Of a DNA stretch of 34,505 bases, positions 1-9,731 are shown piece by piece (within the stretch, counting starts at the first letter, position 1; each line of letters opens with the position of its first letter). A program made the translations under genes and the position numbers. Below the pieces are notes generated by a model. It saw only the letters and a program-made list of their open reading frames with translations, was not told the DNA's origin and ran no database searches. Source of the DNA: an uncultured Clostridia bacterium (GTDB lineage: Bacteria; Bacillota; Clostridia; Oscillospirales; Oscillospiraceae); the NCBI GenBank assembly GCA_947170435.1, contig CAMVTO010000024.1, positions 1-34,505 of the forward strand, given 5' to 3'.

Positions 1-465
1 CAATTGCAGCAGCAGAATATGCAGCTGCAGGATCGCCTGATGGCGCGGTTTGAGGCGGAGGAGAGCAGCGTACCGGCGGCTGCGCAGGAAGTGCAGGAGA
101 GCGACAGCCTGTGGGCAAAGCTGTTTTCCGACCAGTCCTCCGGCGGAGACAGCGGGATCGAGACAGACGGCGAAGAGCATGTTCCCTATGGCGAGACCTC
201 TGCCGGAGATGCTGGATATGACGCAGACGACCCGTGGAGCGGAGCCTTTGCCGCCGACTCACCGGATGATTGGGACGCCGTCGAGGAGGAGAGCGAAGCG
301 GAGCTCGGCGGGGAGGACGCGGCGCTGCTCCGTTCGATCCGGCTGCTCAGCGGCGTCACCGTGTTCGACCGGATGCGTATGGACGGCGAAACCAGACTGG
401 AGATCACCCTCGACGAGCTGACAGAGCAGATCGCCGCCGACCGCCGGGATGCCCACGCCGAATAG
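1..465 (+). CDS. 3' part of an acidic protein of unknown function (5' end outside window)
   Basis: The reading frame is open from the first base, so the gene begins upstream and only about 154 C-terminal residues are visible. They start with a glutamine-rich stretch (QLQQQN, probably coiled-coil), continue into a long low-complexity section full of Asp, Glu, Ser and Gly, and end in a more ordered segment with LLSGVTVFDRM and a basic/acidic helix. No transmembrane segment or known domain is recognised. The stop lies 10 bases before the start of the giant exported protein, so the two are almost certainly co-transcribed. A TTG at position 4 could formally act as a start, but the frame continues through it to the edge and no ribosome binding site can be judged. 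Coding status is likely from the operon context; function is unknown. Confidence 0.6.
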   Translation, partial: QLQQQNMQLQDRLMARFEAEESSVPAAAQEVQESDSLWAKLFSDQSSGGDSGIETDGEEHVPYGETSAGDAGYDADDPWSGAFAADSPDDWDAVEEESEAELGGEDAALLRSIRLLSGVTVFDRMRMDGETRLEITLDELTEQIAADRRDAHAE

Positions 466-475
466 GAGAGTCCTT

Positions 476-3400
476 ATGAAAAAACAACGTATATTACGGA
501 TGCTGAACAGGGCGGTTTGTGTGCTGCTGATTTCGCTGTGCGTCAGCGCGGCAGCGAACGCGGTCGTATCCTCCGACCCAGCGTACCTGCGCCGCATCGC
601 GGACATTCAGAGCAGGACGCTGACGGAGATGAGCGTCGAGCAGCAGACGCTCCTCGACGCACTGCCGGAGCGGTTTCGCCCGCTCACCTACGACCTGCTG
701 GGCGGCGACGCCGTTGCCTATCTGCGCCTGACGCAGGGGTATCTGGCAGAGGAGCTGGAATATTACTACAACATGAAGGAGGACGTGCTCCGCGGGCAGC
801 TTCTGGGGATGCTTAACGAGCTGCAATATCCAGAGGATGACCGCGAGGTGCAGCTCGCTCTGCGGCTCTACTGCATCGCGGCAAAGCGATACTGCGATTT
901 GGAGCAGGCGGACGGGAAGTGGACGCTCCGTTCCTATGAGCAGGCGCAGGGCTATGAGACGCCCATCAGCGACTTGAGTCTCGGAGAACTGCGCGCCGAG
1001 ATTGCCAAGAACACCGCCGACGCATCGTATCGAGTGGTGCAGGAGGCGTGGCTTGCCTACCGGACGGCGGACGACCGCCTTGCAAGGACGGCTGAGATCG
1101 CGGCGCTGCCCTATGCGAAGCCGACGGCGGGACAGCAGGAGATCATCAGCCGCGGGGCGTGGATCTACAGCGCCCTGTCCTATGAACTGGCCACACATTT
1201 CAGCGGCTTTGCCTACCTGCGCGAGAGCGGTTACACGCCGGAGGAGCTGGCACCGTGGTACGGCCTCGGCGGCGATGGGGAACGGCTGATAGCGGAGCAG
1301 CTGGCGCGGGGCGGCAACAATGACAGGACGCGTGATATGCTCAGGAAGCTCCTTTATCTCTACCGGGGACGCTACGACGGCATCCCGGAGGGCGTGAATT
1401 TCGACACGGTCACGGCGGAGCGGCTGCGGTCGCTGGCGGTGGGCGCAAGCGACAACACAAAGACGGTGCTGGAATACTGGGTCAAGTATCTTGAGGGCGA
1501 CAAGCCTGTTGACGACCTTGCGGCGGAGATCCGCACCCTTGCGCTGCGCCCGCTGGATGAGCGGCAGCTCGCATTTTTGAGCGCGGCGCCGGATATTTTC
1601 AGACCGAATCTGTTCGGCATGATGCAGATCGGGTATTTTGACCCAGACCATCCGCATGTTTCCGACGATTACAGGGACGAGGTGACCGATTTCGGCTACG
1701 CCTATCTGTACCGGAGCATGGGCTACGACGCGCAGGAGCTGGCCAGATGGCACCTCCGCGGCTATTCCGAACAGATCAAGGCGCTCAACGCGGCGGGATC
1801 GGCGGGAGACGCGGAATTGGAAAAGCTGCTGACCGCCATCACCGCTATGCGCAGCGGGTATCACGACTATGCATTTTTCGAGCACGCCCGAACGGTCACT
1901 GTGTGGGTGAAGGACACCTCCGAATCCGCTGTGAATCGGGCGAAAAAGCTGGGCATCAGCCTCGACCGGCTTGGGAGAACACAGACCTTTTCCGGTAAAA
2001 AACGGCTGCCGAGGACGCTGAACAGCATGACGCTGACGGAGGTGGACGGTTATCTCACGCAGGCAGAGGCAGAGGGAAATATCGACAACTGGGCAAGCTT
2101 TTACGGTTATTCCGCCGAGCAGCTCCAGCTGCTGCGCGCGTACCGCGCGTTTCTCGCGGCGCGCAGCGACACAGACGCGCTGAGAAAGCTGGAAAACGAC
2201 GCCGTTGCGAATATTCCGACGCCGGTAATCGGCGGAAGCCATGAGCCGAAGCTGTTCACCACCTCCGCCGCTTCCAGGCAGAAGGGGCGCGTCGGACAAT
2301 TCCTCCGAAGCGTTCCGCAGGCGTATCAGTATGTGGCGTATCGACTCACGGAAAGCGATCCCAAGCCCTATGACGCCTTTTTCCGCGAATCCCTGACCGA
2401 AACAGCGCTGGCAGCTTTCCAGGAACTCAATGCCCGGAGCGACGGCGAGAGGGCCGCGGAATACATGCGCCTTTACGCCAAACGTGAGGGGCAGAACGGC
2501 GTTCTGAACGTCGAGGACGCCGACCGTCTGGAGCTTTTGCGCTGCCTCATGATCGCGCGCTGCTACAGCAATTACGGACAGGTCGTTGCCGTCCGCTGCG
2601 ACAGCGCGCGCAATCTGCTGATGCTCCAATACAAGCAGGAGAGCGTGACAAAGCTCGAATCGGATCAGCTCAAAGCCTATGCGGACGCGCTGGCCCCGGC
2701 GGCGGACGACGTCTACGGGCAGGAATACGCGGCGTTCGTGCGCGCGCTCCAGGCGTTCCGTGCTGCCGATCCCCGCGCCGCCGCGGATTCCGGCAGCTTT
2801 CTGAATCTGCCGGAGACCATGAGCGACACGGTGCTGGACGTGGTGAAAAACACCAACGAGTACCAGCGCGTTTATGCCTATCTCGCCGCCGACCGCAGTC
2901 TGATGCAGAAGTATGGTGAGAATGAGTGGAGCTACCGGTTTTGGACGTGGACGCCCCAACAGCTCGAAGTGTGGGTCGGAGCGTACAATCAGCTTCGCGA
3001 GGCGTACCACAGGTATGGGATGTGGAACGAGATGGGCGGCGAAGCGCTGGACGCGGATTACGAAAAGGTTTCGGATATTCTCACCCTCTACGGTGACGCG
3101 CCGTATTTTGATGCGGAGAACCCGTCGTTTTTCCGCGATTACGACGGACCGATGGCTTTTAGGGATCACGTGTTCCGCTACGGCACACGAGATGACTATC
3201 AGGCGATCTATGAAGCCTGGGACGAAAATCGGGGCTGGAAGACCTGCCTCGAGGCGGGCGTAGTCTACTGTCAGGCATTTCTCAATCCGAACGGCGGCGG
3301 CGCAAACGGCGTGCCGCACTTCGTGTCGAGCCGTGGGATGTACCATTTTCCGCTGGCGCACCGCAACGTGGAGGAACTGTACGAGTACCGCGCGGAGATG

Positions 3401-6400
3401 GAGCGGAAGTATCGCTCCACCGACGATCCCGGCGACGAGGCGGAACTCAAGCAATGGCTGGCGCTGATCGACGCCTGGATCGCGCTCCGGCAGGAGCGCG
3501 TGCGCGAGAGCGGCGGCTGGGAGGTCTTTGACGACCGCACCGCGGGCGAGACACGCGCCAACACCTATCTTTTGGAGATTGGCACCGGCGCGGCGGCGGG
3601 CGCAAACATCGAGTATTTGCAGGTCAAATACACCGCCGACGGCGTTCAGAAGACCGCCTACGTCCTCCCGCAGGAGGGCTGGGCGGCGAGCAGCTACGCC
3701 GACGCGGCGAAGCTCGGCACGGGTCGCACCGCAGCGCGCTGGGTGCAGGACAATCTGGGTTATCGCGCATCCGACGGCACGGACGTGCAGTCTCTCAGCA
3801 GCTACCGCACCGATCAGTTCCTGCTCTCGCTCTATGGCACGGTGGAGTCCATTGACGAGATTCAGGCGTTTGCCCGTCAGGACAGAACGTCGCTCAGCGG
3901 CAACAACTGGACGCTCTACGGCATCAGCCTCTACCGGGTGGACGGCGTGCGCGGGGTCGAGCGCTGCGGCTACTATTCCTCTGATGTTTACATCGACTTT
4001 GACGGCGCGCTGGCGGCGCGAGTCACCTTTGACGGGGACACAGTCTCCCCCGGGCAGGGCGCGGGCGGCGTGGCGCTGGGGAAATACCACGACCTGAACT
4101 GGACGGGCAGCGACACGCTGTTCCGCTTCGGCGGGACGCTCTCTACCTTCGGCTATGGCTTGCAAACAACGGGCTTTGACGGAGGCGCGCGGACCGGCAG
4201 CGCCGCCGACGCCAACGTCATCCTCAAGATCGACTTTGCCGACCGGTATCAGGCGGGGCTGGAGTGCCTCGCCACCAACTACACCGGCGACCGGACGCTC
4301 AGCGGCGGAGGCAACGTCTGCGAGGCGATGGCGCTGCAGGTGCGCTATATCGACGTCTCCGGCGGCACACGGCAGGCGACGCTGCCTGTCGTCACCAGCG
4401 CCGCGGCATGGCTCATCAACAGCCGCATCGTGGACGTCAAGGAACCGTTCGCGGGCCTTGCCCAGCAGGGCGAGAGCATTGCCTTCCCCTGCTCACTGCC
4501 TGATTTCAGCGAGATGGTGAGCATTACGGTCATCAACGGCGCGTCGGCTGCCGCCGAGGCGGCAAGACTCACCGCCGTCAAGGACTTCTACGCGGCGGAG
4601 GAGCGCGACCGGCGCATCGAGCTGAGCAACGCCGACCGCGTTTCGATCACCGGCATCGCGGTCTACCGGGCGCCGGAGAGCGCGCTGTCCGCCGACACGA
4701 AAGACGGATTTGCCCGCTTCACCGTGGACGCTTCGCCGACACAGTATTATGTCAGCGCTACGGAGGAAGGAACGGGCGTCAACGCCGGCACCCGCGTCAC
4801 GATGCTCTCGGAGGCGTACGCCGACCGCTCCCGCGGCGCGGAGCAGGCGGGACAGTACCTGCGCAGCTACGCACCCGGCTCTCGTCTGAAGCCGCGCGGC
4901 GGCGAGGAGCAGTATCTCGTTTCGATCTACACCGACGACGTGGAGCATGCGGGGACTGTCGACGACGTGGTGCTCCGGCTCAAATATACCGACCTCGACG
5001 GCGTGGAGCAGGAAACGCCGGCGTTCAACGCGCGGGACTACGCCGGAGAATACTACGGCTTCTGGCCCGCCTCCGAGAGCGACTTCGGCTATCGGTACGG
5101 CCTGTCCGTCACGCCGCAGGAAAACGGCGCGTTTCGCGGCGGGGAGCTTCGCTTCCTCGTTCCGGTCCGAAATGTGCGCGCCTTTACCGGCGCGACGCTG
5201 CGCCTCGGCGGCGCGGACGCACGGGGGCGCGTCGGCGACGAGTGGCAGATGAAGGACCTCGCCATCCAGACCGTAGAGAGTGTGGGGCCGCGCGTCCTCG
5301 CGTGGCAGGCGGTGAGCTGCTCCGGCGGCGTCAGCGACCGCGTGTTTACGCGCACGCTTGAGGGTCGTGAGATATTCCGGCTCTCCACCATGGGTGCCGC
5401 CGGCGGAGAAAACAGCGAAACGGGAAGCAATCACGGCAGTTCAGGTTCGGTCTTGTTCCAAGGCGCGGATTCCCATACCTGGGACATCGACGCGCCGAGC
5501 GAGGTGGAGCGCATCAGCGTGGACTGGAACCGGCTCAAATACAACATGAGCTATGCCGACGCGCTGCAGAACCTTGGCTTCCGCCAGACCCGCGGCATCT
5601 ACACGGTGGACGTGAACGTCGCCGGCAACGCCGGCAACTATGGCGAGGACGACTGCGGCTCCAAAAACCAGTTTTACTTCCAACTGCTCTTTGAGGACGG
5701 CGCGAGCGGCGTGGTGCTGGCGAACCAGCAGCTCGAATCCGACGGCTTCCACGCCGGCGCGACAGAGCGCTTCCAGATCACGACCACGAAAGACTTCGGC
5801 GAGCTGCAAGCCATCCGCGTCATTCCTGAGGATATCTCCTCGGACAGCGACAAGTACGACAAGCTCAAGATCGACAGCATCCTGGTTCGGCGTGCCGGCA
5901 GCGGACAGACCAGCCCGCTGTGGAAATTTGCGGACGTGGGCTGGATCGGCATTGACTACCGGGACGAGGGCGCAGCGGAATCCATGGGCGGCGCGGAAAG
6001 CCGCTCTATGGAGGAGATTGCGAGTACCTATCCCGTCACCGAAAGCACCGTGTCGGTCAATTTGCAGTTCAACGTGACCACAGCACCCTACGTCAACGCG
6101 GACGGCTCGGTGCAGCCGCAGTTCTCCGGCGAGATGAGCGCGATCATCCGTTACCGCGATACAAACGGCGCCGTGCGCAGGGTGCAGATCCCGGACGTGG
6201 TGCGGCTGATGTACGACTTCAACAACCAGACGCCGGTCTACACCGAGATTGCCAACCGGACGGAGGGGACGACTGTCACCGGCAACGCGGTCAGCAATCC
6301 GGACTACATGTTCCGCGCCAACCACACCGACCGCTTTACGGTCGGGCTGGATGGTCTGGATCGGTTGCTGTCTATCCAGTTCCGGCCCACGGCGAACGAG

Positions 6401-8413
6401 CAGACCAAGTGGAACGTCTCTGATGTGTCGGCGTATCTGATCCACGGGGAGGGGCGGCGGCTGCTCAATGCCCAGGGCGAATACATCATGAGCTATCGGC
6501 AGGGCGAGGAGCTGGAGCCCATCGCGTGGGATACCTCCACCGCCACGCCGCGGCACAGCGCGGATATGATCACCACCGGGAGCAGGAGCACCGGCTTTGA
6601 GGTGGAGTTCGGCTCGACGAAGCTCACCCTCGACGCGGATGCCGCCCGTACACTTCAGCTCGGCGAGCTGCCGATGAGCGAGAACGACACACTCAACGTC
6701 GTGCTCTTCCCCGACGAGGCGGGCAACGACTGGGCCTTTGAGCTATACAACCTGAAGCTGGCCGCGCAGTACAGCGTCGCCGGGCGCGACGCGCTGATGC
6801 AGGCGTCCGTGAAGGAGATGAACCACACCGTCATGCCCGACGGGACCAAGGCGTTCGCGTGGGAGGGATTGAACGTGGGCGGCATCAACGCCCTCTACTC
6901 CCTCAGCGTGAAGGCGGATCGCGACGGACAGTGCGCGGTCACGGGAGGCTACGCGCAGCTGGTGCGCGGCGGCTTTGTCTACCAGACCTACGCGCTGGGG
7001 AGGGCGGGGCTGCTCGACATGGGCAATGAGATCGCCTTCGCGCCGCTGACCGGCGAGAGGCAGGAGCTGCGGCTCCAGCTCAGCGCGGACATGGCGGAGC
7101 AGCGGCTCGTCACAGGAAAAAACGACGTGGCGGTTTCGATCCGCTACCGCACGGACGGCCCCATTGACCGCGAGTACCAGTCCCCGCGCATACTTCTGAG
7201 CAAGCAGGACATCAGCGTTCTGCGGCCCGGACAGATTCTGGACCTCACCTTCGCGCAGGGCCGCGTCCGGGAGATTACGGGCGTCACGATCCAGACTGTT
7301 GGCAGCGCCGCAGTGTCGGTGGACTGCGCCTACGCCAGCGACATTGTGACCAACGCCGGCAGCGAGACGGTCAACGGCCGCTGGAGCTTCCTGCCCGGCG
7401 CGGGAGAGCGCGGCAGCCTCATCGGCATGTACCGCGCGGAGGACGCGGACGGACGCGGCAGGGTCGATGCCCTGACGCTGACCTTCGACACCGCGGCGGG
7501 CCAGGAGAACAAGGGCGGCGGCCTGAACGCGCCGCTGGCCGTGACCGTCGGCTACTACGACGGCTACGGCACGCTGCGGACGCATACCGTCAGCGACCTG
7601 CGCCCCTATCTTCAGGACCGCTCCGGCTTCCCTGCCAATTCCACGGCAACGGCGCGGCTGCTGGTGAGCGACGTGGCGGATCTGCGCTACATCGAGCTGA
7701 CACCTGGTCAGGAGACCGGCGGTGCCACCGTGTGGAACCTGACGCGCATCACCGCCCGCTTCGGCGACGACGGACAGGAGCTGGAGCGCACCGTCATGCC
7801 GCCGCTGGAGGCAAACGTGACCTACCACTACAACCTCGCCAACATTTTGGTGAGCGCGGCGGTGGAGCGCACCGTTGCCGTCACCGGCGCGGACGGCAAG
7901 CTGACCACAGCCACCCAGACCGAGGAGACAAAGGACGGCGCGCTGAGCGTGCTGCTCGCCTCGGGCGAGAGTCTCCGTGTTGTTCCGAAGATCGTCGGCT
8001 CCACGGAAGGCGTGAACGTGACACTTTACGGCCTTAACACCGCAAACGGCGCGCTGGGCTCCGCCAAACTGGCGGATACCCGCGGCTATACGGCGGCATA
8101 CATCGCCGAGCGTGTCGAGCGTGCGCCCAGCGAAGAGGAGGCGGCGGTCTGGCGCGGCGTGAAACCGGCGGACGGCAGCTTTACGGCGGGCGCGGACGGT
8201 TCCTACACCTTCACGCCGCCGCGGAACTACACCGGCAGCCCCATCAGCTACCGCATCATGCTCACCTCCGCCGAATCCGGCGACGTCTCCGCCTATGTGG
8301 ATGTGACCGTGAACAATGAAGCCTACGACCCCGTGGCAAAGCGCATCGAGGAAGTGCGCGCCGAGGTGCAGGCGGCTCTCCGGCGCACGCAGACGAGCGC
8401 CGGCAATCCCTGA
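476..8413 (+). CDS. Giant exported protein, 2645 aa, unknown family
   Basis: The start at 476 was preferred to the in-frame ATG at 449 because it has an AGGAG ribosome binding site at 464-468 and opens directly with a signal peptide (MKKQR, a hydrophobic core LLISLCVSAAA, then a probable cleavage site after ANA near residue 28). Residues about 30-1010 look helical and aromatic-rich, with a recurring Gly-Tyr-x-x-Glu/Gln-Leu motif near residues 252, 416, 545 and 825. Residues about 1020-2540 look beta-rich, with alternating hydrophobic strands and a repeated Trp-x-hydrophobic motif (NNWTLYGI, DEWQMKDL, KWNVSDV, TVWNLTRI). A short cadherin-like stretch (GSYTFTPPRNYTG) lies near residues 2563-2613. 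I see no LPxTG sorting motif, SLH domain or C-terminal membrane anchor, so how it is retained is unclear. It is probably an extracellular or wall-associated protein; no enzymatic motif is recognised. The following genes are 18 and 130 bases away on the same strand. Confidence 0.85.
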   Translation: MKKQRILRMLNRAVCVLLISLCVSAAANAVVSSDPAYLRRIADIQSRTLTEMSVEQQTLLDALPERFRPLTYDLLGGDAVAYLRLTQGYLAEELEYYYNMKEDVLRGQLLGMLNELQYPEDDREVQLALRLYCIAAKRYCDLEQADGKWTLRSYEQAQGYETPISDLSLGELRAEIAKNTADASYRVVQEAWLAYRTADDRLARTAEIAALPYAKPTAGQQEIISRGAWIYSALSYELATHFSGFAYLRESGYTPEELAPWYGLGGDGERLIAEQLARGGNNDRTRDMLRKLLYLYRGRYDGIPEGVNFDTVTAERLRSLAVGASDNTKTVLEYWVKYLEGDKPVDDLAAEIRTLALRPLDERQLAFLSAAPDIFRPNLFGMMQIGYFDPDHPHVSDDYRDEVTDFGYAYLYRSMGYDAQELARWHLRGYSEQIKALNAAGSAGDAELEKLLTAITAMRSGYHDYAFFEHARTVTVWVKDTSESAVNRAKKLGISLDRLGRTQTFSGKKRLPRTLNSMTLTEVDGYLTQAEAEGNIDNWASFYGYSAEQLQLLRAYRAFLAARSDTDALRKLENDAVANIPTPVIGGSHEPKLFTTSAASRQKGRVGQFLRSVPQAYQYVAYRLTESDPKPYDAFFRESLTETALAAFQELNARSDGERAAEYMRLYAKREGQNGVLNVEDADRLELLRCLMIARCYSNYGQVVAVRCDSARNLLMLQYKQESVTKLESDQLKAYADALAPAADDVYGQEYAAFVRALQAFRAADPRAAADSGSFLNLPETMSDTVLDVVKNTNEYQRVYAYLAADRSLMQKYGENEWSYRFWTWTPQQLEVWVGAYNQLREAYHRYGMWNEMGGEALDADYEKVSDILTLYGDAPYFDAENPSFFRDYDGPMAFRDHVFRYGTRDDYQAIYEAWDENRGWKTCLEAGVVYCQAFLNPNGGGANGVPHFVSSRGMYHFPLAHRNVEELYEYRAEMERKYRSTDDPGDEAELKQWLALIDAWIALRQERVRESGGWEVFDDRTAGETRANTYLLEIGTGAAAGANIEYLQVKYTADGVQKTAYVLPQEGWAASSYADAAKLGTGRTAARWVQDNLGYRASDGTDVQSLSSYRTDQFLLSLYGTVESIDEIQAFARQDRTSLSGNNWTLYGISLYRVDGVRGVERCGYYSSDVYIDFDGALAARVTFDGDTVSPGQGAGGVALGKYHDLNWTGSDTLFRFGGTLSTFGYGLQTTGFDGGARTGSAADANVILKIDFADRYQAGLECLATNYTGDRTLSGGGNVCEAMALQVRYIDVSGGTRQATLPVVTSAAAWLINSRIVDVKEPFAGLAQQGESIAFPCSLPDFSEMVSITVINGASAAAEAARLTAVKDFYAAEERDRRIELSNADRVSITGIAVYRAPESALSADTKDGFARFTVDASPTQYYVSATEEGTGVNAGTRVTMLSEAYADRSRGAEQAGQYLRSYAPGSRLKPRGGEEQYLVSIYTDDVEHAGTVDDVVLRLKYTDLDGVEQETPAFNARDYAGEYYGFWPASESDFGYRYGLSVTPQENGAFRGGELRFLVPVRNVRAFTGATLRLGGADARGRVGDEWQMKDLAIQTVESVGPRVLAWQAVSCSGGVSDRVFTRTLEGREIFRLSTMGAAGGENSETGSNHGSSGSVLFQGADSHTWDIDAPSEVERISVDWNRLKYNMSYADALQNLGFRQTRGIYTVDVNVAGNAGNYGEDDCGSKNQFYFQLLFEDGASGVVLANQQLESDGFHAGATERFQITTTKDFGELQAIRVIPEDISSDSDKYDKLKIDSILVRRAGSGQTSPLWKFADVGWIGIDYRDEGAAESMGGAESRSMEEIASTYPVTESTVSVNLQFNVTTAPYVNADGSVQPQFSGEMSAIIRYRDTNGAVRRVQIPDVVRLMYDFNNQTPVYTEIANRTEGTTVTGNAVSNPDYMFRANHTDRFTVGLDGLDRLLSIQFRPTANEQTKWNVSDVSAYLIHGEGRRLLNAQGEYIMSYRQGEELEPIAWDTSTATPRHSADMITTGSRSTGFEVEFGSTKLTLDADAARTLQLGELPMSENDTLNVVLFPDEAGNDWAFELYNLKLAAQYSVAGRDALMQASVKEMNHTVMPDGTKAFAWEGLNVGGINALYSLSVKADRDGQCAVTGGYAQLVRGGFVYQTYALGRAGLLDMGNEIAFAPLTGERQELRLQLSADMAEQRLVTGKNDVAVSIRYRTDGPIDREYQSPRILLSKQDISVLRPGQILDLTFAQGRVREITGVTIQTVGSAAVSVDCAYASDIVTNAGSETVNGRWSFLPGAGERGSLIGMYRAEDADGRGRVDALTLTFDTAAGQENKGGGLNAPLAVTVGYYDGYGTLRTHTVSDLRPYLQDRSGFPANSTATARLLVSDVADLRYIELTPGQETGGATVWNLTRITARFGDDGQELERTVMPPLEANVTYHYNLANILVSAAVERTVAVTGADGKLTTATQTEETKDGALSVLLASGESLRVVPKIVGSTEGVNVTLYGLNTANGALGSAKLADTRGYTAAYIAERVERAPSEEEAAVWRGVKPADGSFTAGADGSYTFTPPRNYTGSPISYRIMLTSAESGDVSAYVDVTVNNEAYDPVAKRIEEVRAEVQAALRRTQTSAGNP

Positions 8414-8431
8414 CGAAAGGGGCAAGACAGA

Positions 8432-9601
8432 ATGAAAAAAACTGAACGCAGCAGGCCGGCGCTGCTCGCCGTGAGCCTTGGCGGCTCGCTCCTCGCCGTG
8501 ATCCTCGCGCTGCTGCTTGTGAATGTGATCCGCGGCGGGCGGCAGGCGAGCGGCAGCGGCGGCGAGGATACCCCCTATCCCTACCGCTGGGCGGAAAAAC
8601 GCGACGGTACCCTCTCCGTCACGCTTTCCGCTCCGCCGGAGGGCTACGCTTGGAGCGCGGATTTCGGCGCGGACGCCGAAACCGTGGCGGCGGAGCAGAC
8701 AGAGCCCGGGGCGTTTATTCTCGCGCCCCTGCGCGAGAATCCCGCCACCGTGACCTTCACCCTCGCGCATGAGGATGACGCTGCGGACCGTTTGGCGGCG
8801 CTGGAGCTTGGCGTATCCGTCGAGACGCGCGGGAATCGGCTCAAGGTCACCGCCGCGCTTGACGAGCTGACCGTCCTGCCCGGAATGCTCCGCGGCGGGG
8901 ACGAGCTGGGCTGTCCCTATAGGATTTGGAATGAAGGCCCGCGCTTGATCGTATTCCTGACCGACGGCGCCGAGGACCCGGACTGGGCGGTCCACATCGC
9001 CGACCGCCGCGTCGCCGCAGCGAGTTGGCAGGAGACAGCCGACGGCGGCTGGCGCGCCGCGTTTCTGGCGGGCGAGACGGGCGAGACCACCCTCACGCTG
9101 CTCAGCGGCGCACAGTCTCTGCGCCTCACGCTCGCCGTCGCCTCCGACGGCGAGGCGCTCAGCGTGGACTCCCACGAGCTGACACGGCTCGACGGCGACG
9201 CAGGCAGGGCGGCGGCGGAGCTTGCCGCCGGAACGCTGAACGTGCCGGAGGGCGCGGCGGACGTGGCATACGACGCCCTGCCGCTGGGCGAGCGCGGCGA
9301 AGCGGCGGCGGTCCGTTTCACGCTGGACGGCTGGAGCTGGTCGATCTTCGCCGCGGAGGACGGCACGCTCTACGAGCGCTTTGCCGGGGACTACGACGCG
9401 GCGGGAACGATCTATGTCTTTGTGGACGAGCGCGACGTGGCGATCGCGCCGGCAGCGCAGGGCGCGTACCTCTGGTGGACGGACGACGCGGGACGCTGCG
9501 TGGTGCTGCGCGGCGTCAGCGACGCGGAGGACGCCGCGGACGAAGCGAGCGACCCTGCCGTTCTGCTGGACATGGCGCGGCGCGTGATGGACGCGCAGTG
9601 A
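8432..9601 (+). CDS. Membrane-anchored extracytoplasmic protein, 389 aa, unknown family
   Basis: The gene begins 18 bases after the giant exported protein with an AAAGGGG ribosome binding site. A short basic N-terminus (MKKTERSRP) precedes one transmembrane helix at about residues 12-34, then a Gly/Ser linker and about 340 residues predicted to lie outside the membrane. These are beta-rich and contain two Gly-x-x-Trp segments (GYAWSADFG near residue 71 and GWSWSIF near residue 302), each followed by strand-like sequence. This faintly recalls immunoglobulin-like or chagasin-type folds, but I would not assign a family. Its position suggests a partner of the giant protein, for example a membrane anchor or assembly factor; that is inference from adjacency only. 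Confidence 0.75.
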   Translation: MKKTERSRPALLAVSLGGSLLAVILALLLVNVIRGGRQASGSGGEDTPYPYRWAEKRDGTLSVTLSAPPEGYAWSADFGADAETVAAEQTEPGAFILAPLRENPATVTFTLAHEDDAADRLAALELGVSVETRGNRLKVTAALDELTVLPGMLRGGDELGCPYRIWNEGPRLIVFLTDGAEDPDWAVHIADRRVAAASWQETADGGWRAAFLAGETGETTLTLLSGAQSLRLTLAVASDGEALSVDSHELTRLDGDAGRAAAELAAGTLNVPEGAADVAYDALPLGERGEAAAVRFTLDGWSWSIFAAEDGTLYERFAGDYDAAGTIYVFVDERDVAIAPAAQGAYLWWTDDAGRCVVLRGVSDAEDAADEASDPAVLLDMARRVMDAQ

Positions 9602-9731
9602 GCGCGTAAAAAAATGATCCAAATTTGAATGATTCCGCCGCCTCAACGCCGAATACGGCGCAAGCGAGAAAAAGAACGGCGCACCCATTGCGCTCGCGCG
9701 ACGGAGATGGAATGCAAGGAGGACAAGTACC

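Noticed and set aside
494-4165. 1223-codon open frame on the minus strand
   Set aside because: It lies antisense to the giant exported protein in a GC-rich gene where the opposite frame stays open by codon bias. It has no ribosome binding site, signal or domain, and its Arg/Val/Ala-rich composition is typical of a shadow frame.
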